A stretch of 64,000 nucleotides of DNA from Streptomyces sp. SLBN-31 (GTDB taxonomy: Bacteria > Actinomycetota > Actinomycetes > Streptomycetales > Streptomycetaceae). The notes under the pieces are model-generated. The model did no database searches, was not told where the DNA came from, and saw only the letters and a program-made list of their open reading frames with translations. Of this stretch, positions 60,104 through 64,000 are shown in pieces. Where the stretch lies: assembly GCF_006715395.1 (NCBI RefSeq), contig NZ_VFNC01000002.1:3827070-3891069 (forward strand), written 5' to 3'. The translations under genes were made by a program, and so were the position numbers. The number at the start of each line of letters is the position of its first letter. Position 1 is the stretch's first letter.

Positions 60104-61663
60104 CTACGCCACCGACCACGCGATGCCGTCGAGGATGTCGTGCTCGCTGACGACGACCTCCTCGGCGCCCGTCCGCTCCATGATCGACAGCAGGACGAGG
60201 GCCCCGGCGGCGATGACGTCCACGCGTCCCGGGTGCATGGACGGCACGGCCGCCCGCTCGGCGTGGGTGGAGCGCAGCAGCCGGTCGGTGATCTCGCGGA
60301 CGCGCTCGCGCGAGACGCGGGAGTGGTGGATGCGCGCGGAGTCGTACTCGGGCAGCTCCTGGGCGATGGCCGACACGGTGGTCACCGATCCGGCGAGCCC
60401 GACCAGCGTCCGCGCCTCGCCGAGCGGCACCGTCTCCTCCGCGAGGTCCAGGGCCCGCTCGATGTCGGCCCGCATGGCCGCGATCTGCTCCTCGGAGGGC
60501 GGGTCGGTGACCGCGCCGTCGACCACGAGGTGCCGCTCGGTCATCCGCACACAGCCGACGTCCACCGAGCGGGCCGCCCGCACGTGGTCGTCCCCCACGA
60601 CGAACTCGGTCGACCCGCCTCCGATGTCCACGACCAGGTAGGGCCGGGCGAGGTCGTCGCGGCCCTTGAGTTCCTTGGTCGCCCCCGTGAAGGAGAACTC
60701 CGCCTCCTGCTCACCGGAGATCACCTCGGGCTCGACGCCGAGGATGTCGACGACGCCCTGCACGAAGTCGTCCCGGTTGGAGGCGTCCCGGGAGGCCGAG
60801 GTGGCCACGAAACGGACCTTCTCGGCGCCCAGGTCGCGGATCACCTCCGCGTACTCCCGGCAGGCCGCGAAGGTGCGCTCCAGCGCCTCCGGGGCCAGCC
60901 GGCCGGTGCGGTCCACGTCCTGGCCGAGCCGAACGATCGTCATGCGCCGGTCCAGCTCCAGCAGTTCGCCGGTGCCGGGGTTGACGTCGGCGACCAGCAG
61001 CCGGATGGAGTTGGTGCCGCAGTCGACCGCGGCGACCCGGCTGAAGCCCCTGGGCGTCATCGGCCGGGCCGAGAAGAAGCCGCTGCGGACCACGGTCGGG
61101 TCCTCCTCGGCCTCCTCGCCGGGGAACTCGTCCGCCGGGTCCGGTGCCGCCAGCGGCTGCACGCACGGGCCCTTGAGCCACCACTCGGGGAGCATCGCGA
61201 TGGCCTCGTCGCCCAGGGGGTTGACGCCCGGGCCCGCGGCCAGGGAGTGGCCCACGAGCACGTGCAGGCACTTCACCCGGTCCGGCATGCCGCCCGCGCT
61301 CGGGAAGCCCTCCAGCACCTCGATCTCGTCGCGCCGCCGGATGTAGTCCTCGTGCGCGGCACGGTACGCGGCGGCCAGCTCCGGGTCGGTCCGCAGCCGC
61401 TCCGTCATCTCCTTCATGACGCCGTTCGCCTCCAGCGTGCCGATCGCCGAGGCGGCGCGCGGGCACGTCAGGTAGTACGTCGTCGGGAAGGGCGTGCCGT
61501 CCGGCAGCCGGGGCGCCGTCTCCACGACGTCCGGTTGTCCGCACGGGCAGCGGTGGGCGATCGCGCGCAGCCCGCGCGGCGGCCGCCCGAGCTGCTGCTT
61601 GAAGGCCTCGACGTCGGCGTCGGTGGGCTCGGTGCGCGGGGTGGGCGGCGGAGGCGTTTCCAC
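60104..61663 (-). CDS. DUF501 domain fused to Ppx/GppA exopolyphosphatase
   Basis: One open frame of 519 aa. Residues 1-201 are a DUF501 protein with Cys-rich HRCPCGQP and YYLTCPRAA. Residues 202-519 begin MTPRGFSRVAAVDCGTNSIRLLVAD and form a complete Ppx/GppA phosphatase (actin-like ATPase fold; SGEQEAEFSF, VVDIGGGSTEFV, VGLAGSVTT) that removes phosphate from polyphosphate or ppGpp-type substrates. In relatives I recall these as two adjacent genes. Here no stop separates them; the internal ATG at 61060 would give a normal 318 aa Ppx. A lost base in DUF501 could create this fusion, as TGA overlaps that ATG in the next frame. Upstream are divIC and eno. Confidence 0.8.
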   Translation of the reverse strand: METPPPPTPRTEPTDADVEAFKQQLGRPPRGLRAIAHRCPCGQPDVVETAPRLPDGTPFPTTYYLTCPRAASAIGTLEANGVMKEMTERLRTDPELAAAYRAAHEDYIRRRDEIEVLEGFPSAGGMPDRVKCLHVLVGHSLAAGPGVNPLGDEAIAMLPEWWLKGPCVQPLAAPDPADEFPGEEAEEDPTVVRSGFFSARPMTPRGFSRVAAVDCGTNSIRLLVADVNPGTGELLELDRRMTIVRLGQDVDRTGRLAPEALERTFAACREYAEVIRDLGAEKVRFVATSASRDASNRDDFVQGVVDILGVEPEVISGEQEAEFSFTGATKELKGRDDLARPYLVVDIGGGSTEFVVGDDHVRAARSVDVGCVRMTERHLVVDGAVTDPPSEEQIAAMRADIERALDLAEETVPLGEARTLVGLAGSVTTVSAIAQELPEYDSARIHHSRVSRERVREITDRLLRSTHAERAAVPSMHPGRVDVIAAGALVLLSIMERTGAEEVVVSEHDILDGIAWSVA

Positions 61664-61686
61664 TGAGAACTGTCTTTCTGGTCAGG

Positions 61687-62163
61687 TCACTGGTCGGAGG
61701 CGTCGGACTTGTCGACCCCGTCCCAGACGTTCGCGTACCACGGGCGGTCGGCGGCGTCCCGTTCGGCGCGCGACCGCTTGGCGCGGTCCGGGTCGACGAC
61801 GACGTATCCCGTCTCGCCCGGCATCACGTAGTGCAGGCGCTGCCGGATCTGCTGCTCGGCGTAGGAGTCGTCCTGCCAGCGTGCCTTGAGGTCGCGCAGC
61901 TGCTCGACCCGCTCCTTGGCCTGCTGCTCCTGGCGCTGCAGGTCGGAGATCTCGGCGCGCTGGGAGACGTACTGCCTTATCGGGTAGGCGAGGGCCACGA
62001 CGAGGGTGCACAGCACCAGGGCGAGCAGCGCGGCGCGGCCCGTCAGCCGGGAGCGGTGGGCCTGCCGTTTGGTCTGGGAGCGGTAGACCCGGGCCGCCGT
62101 CTGCTCGCCGAGCAGTCTGAGCCTGGTCGCGGTGGAGAACCGGTCCCGGTCCTTCACGGCCAT
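61687..62163 (-). CDS. divIC: septum formation initiator DivIC/FtsB-type protein
   Basis: A 158 aa bitopic membrane protein. Residues 1-43 are a basic cytoplasmic N-terminus, 44-62 the TM helix (LLALVLCTLVVALAYPI), and 66-100 an extracytoplasmic coiled coil (SQRAEISDLQRQEQQAKERVEQLRDLKARW). The conserved YAEQQIRQRLHYVMPGETGYVVV follows. It acts with FtsL/DivIB in the divisome during sporulation septation in Streptomyces. ATG start at 62163. It lies between eno and the DUF501-ppx gene, the usual actinobacterial order. Confidence 0.93.
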   Translation of the reverse strand: MAVKDRDRFSTATRLRLLGEQTAARVYRSQTKRQAHRSRLTGRAALLALVLCTLVVALAYPIRQYVSQRAEISDLQRQEQQAKERVEQLRDLKARWQDDSYAEQQIRQRLHYVMPGETGYVVVDPDRAKRSRAERDAADRPWYANVWDGVDKSDASDQ

Positions 62164-62196
62164 GTCCCCGCCTCCCGTTCATGCCGTTCACACGTG

Positions 62197-62240
62197 CGTA
62201 CGTCCCCGCACACGGTACGGGACCGGTGCGGGGACGTACG
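62197..62240 (-). terminator. terminator of eno
   Basis: A 14-bp perfect stem CGTACGTCCCCGCA / TGCGGGGACGTACG between the eno stop and divIC start, with a 16-base loop. Confidence 0.8.
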
Positions 62241-62271
62241 TACGACTGGCTCAGGATTGACCCTTTGCGGC

Positions 62272-63697
<1,426 letters not shown>

Positions 63698-63728
63698 TGT
63701 TCACCCACGGAACAAAGACGGGTGAACA
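63698..63728. promoter_or_regulatory. inverted repeat TGTTCACCC-N13-GGGTGAACA upstream of eno
   Basis: Perfect 9-bp arms 150-180 bp before the eno start, in an otherwise AT-richer patch (TTACCTATTGTTCACCC). Could be an operator or an additional hairpin behind the upstream terminator. Confidence 0.45.
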
Positions 63729-63786
63729 CAGCATGTATCCCGGGCGACGACGGACGGGCGACGGGCCTACGCCGGACAGAGAAAAG

Positions 63787-63828
63787 CCCCGCTCCGGTGC
63801 GTACGGGGGAAGACGCACCGGAGCGGGG
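63787..63828 (-). terminator. terminator of the LysM-type gene
   Basis: A 16-bp perfect stem CCCCGCTCCGGTGCGT / ACGCACCGGAGCGGGG. Read leftward it is followed by CTTTTCTCT, a good intrinsic terminator for the gene entering from the right edge. Confidence 0.9.
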
Positions 63829-63909
63829 AGCCCATGGGGACGGGGGTGGCCCTCACGTGCCCCCACTGTGGGGGACACGGATGTGCGGGGCCTGTGGTTC
63901 GGCTGTGCC

Positions 63910-64000
63910 TTACTTCAGGTGCAGCTTGCTGACGGGTAGAAGGGTTGTGCGTCCTCGACGATGCCCTTGTTCAGGTCGAACAGCTTCTTCCAGCCGCCCT
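63910..64000 (-). CDS. C-terminus of a LysM-containing secreted protein (RpfA-like position)
   Basis: Only the last ~30 codons are present: GGWKKLFDLNKGIVEDAQPF, the start of a LysM repeat. In the frame as given the end is YPSASCT with stop at 63915. Adding one G in CCGTCAG gives YPVSKLHLK with TAA at 63910, a more typical LysM end, so another one-base deletion is suspected near 63940. By position next to eno it would be the resuscitation-promoting factor rpfA of Streptomyces (from memory). Confidence 0.5.
   Translation of the reverse strand, partial: GRLEEAVRPEQGHRRGRTTLLPVSKLHLK

Overview
This window is a piece of chromosome from a high-GC actinomycete, almost certainly a Streptomyces. The evidence is third-position GC saturation, frequent GTG/TTG starts, GTGA/ATGA gene overlaps, and marker genes: bldA, a SigB-type sigma factor with partner-switching regulators, and the enolase-divIC-DUF501-ppx-ndh-cfa block. 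From memory (not checked) the order resembles S. coelicolor from about SCO3040 to SCO3097. There is no prophage, insertion sequence or CRISPR array; it reads as core chromosome with small accessory insertions.

Layout. 0-7 kb: thioesterase (partial), LytR-CpsA-Psr protein, HAD hydrolase (frameshifted), Cys-rich copper-binding protein, acyl-CoA dehydrogenase, UDP-glucose dehydrogenase, CGNR regulator and two tandem VOC proteins. 7-14 kb: purK-purE-dipeptidase, a second dipeptidase homologue that has lost its metal ligands, GtrA protein, and an OmpR-type two-component pair. 14-20 kb: POT peptide transporter behind a terminator-like leader, then a block of secreted or sortase-anchored proteins (LAETG and LPQTG tails). 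20-24.5 kb: PrsI/ArsI/SigI-type sigma locus and a membrane protein with a ricin-type lectin domain. 24.5-30 kb: histidine utilisation operon hutU-M20 hydrolase-hutF-hutI. 30-37 kb: PLP decarboxylase, a four-gene Roadblock/LC7 cluster, and a RpiR regulator coupled to a histidine-ammonia-lyase-like protein lacking the MIO-forming residues. 37-46.7 kb: SDR/XRE pair, cystathionine beta-synthase, SGNH hydrolase, duplicated 95-bp intergenic repeat, thiolase, small hypothetical genes and a Bax1-like membrane protein. 46.7-52.8 kb: pobA, then the most unusual locus: a membrane M50 metalloprotease with a Pro/Ser-rich tail, two nearly identical 71-72 aa peptides and a divergent XRE regulator, with paired palindromes in between. 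52.8-64 kb: bldA tRNA-Leu(UAA), FtsX-type ABC exporter, cfa, ndh with a Rex-like site, DUF501-Ppx fusion, divIC, eno and the end of a LysM-type secreted protein.

How genes work together. The hut genes convert urocanate to N-formylglutamate and probably to glutamate; histidine ammonia-lyase itself must lie elsewhere. purK/purE carry out the two-step AIR carboxylation. ArsI-PrsI-SigI form a partner-switching module. The M50 protease/twin-peptide locus looks like a ribosomally made peptide system of a class I do not recognise.

Sequence quality. The enolase gene carries three apparent one-base deletions, and the HAD hydrolase and probably the final partial gene carry one each. All lie in runs of 1-4 identical bases. 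Loss of a housekeeping enolase is unlikely, so residual sequencing deletions are the simplest explanation, and reading-frame oddities here, including the DUF501-Ppx fusion, should be read with that in mind.
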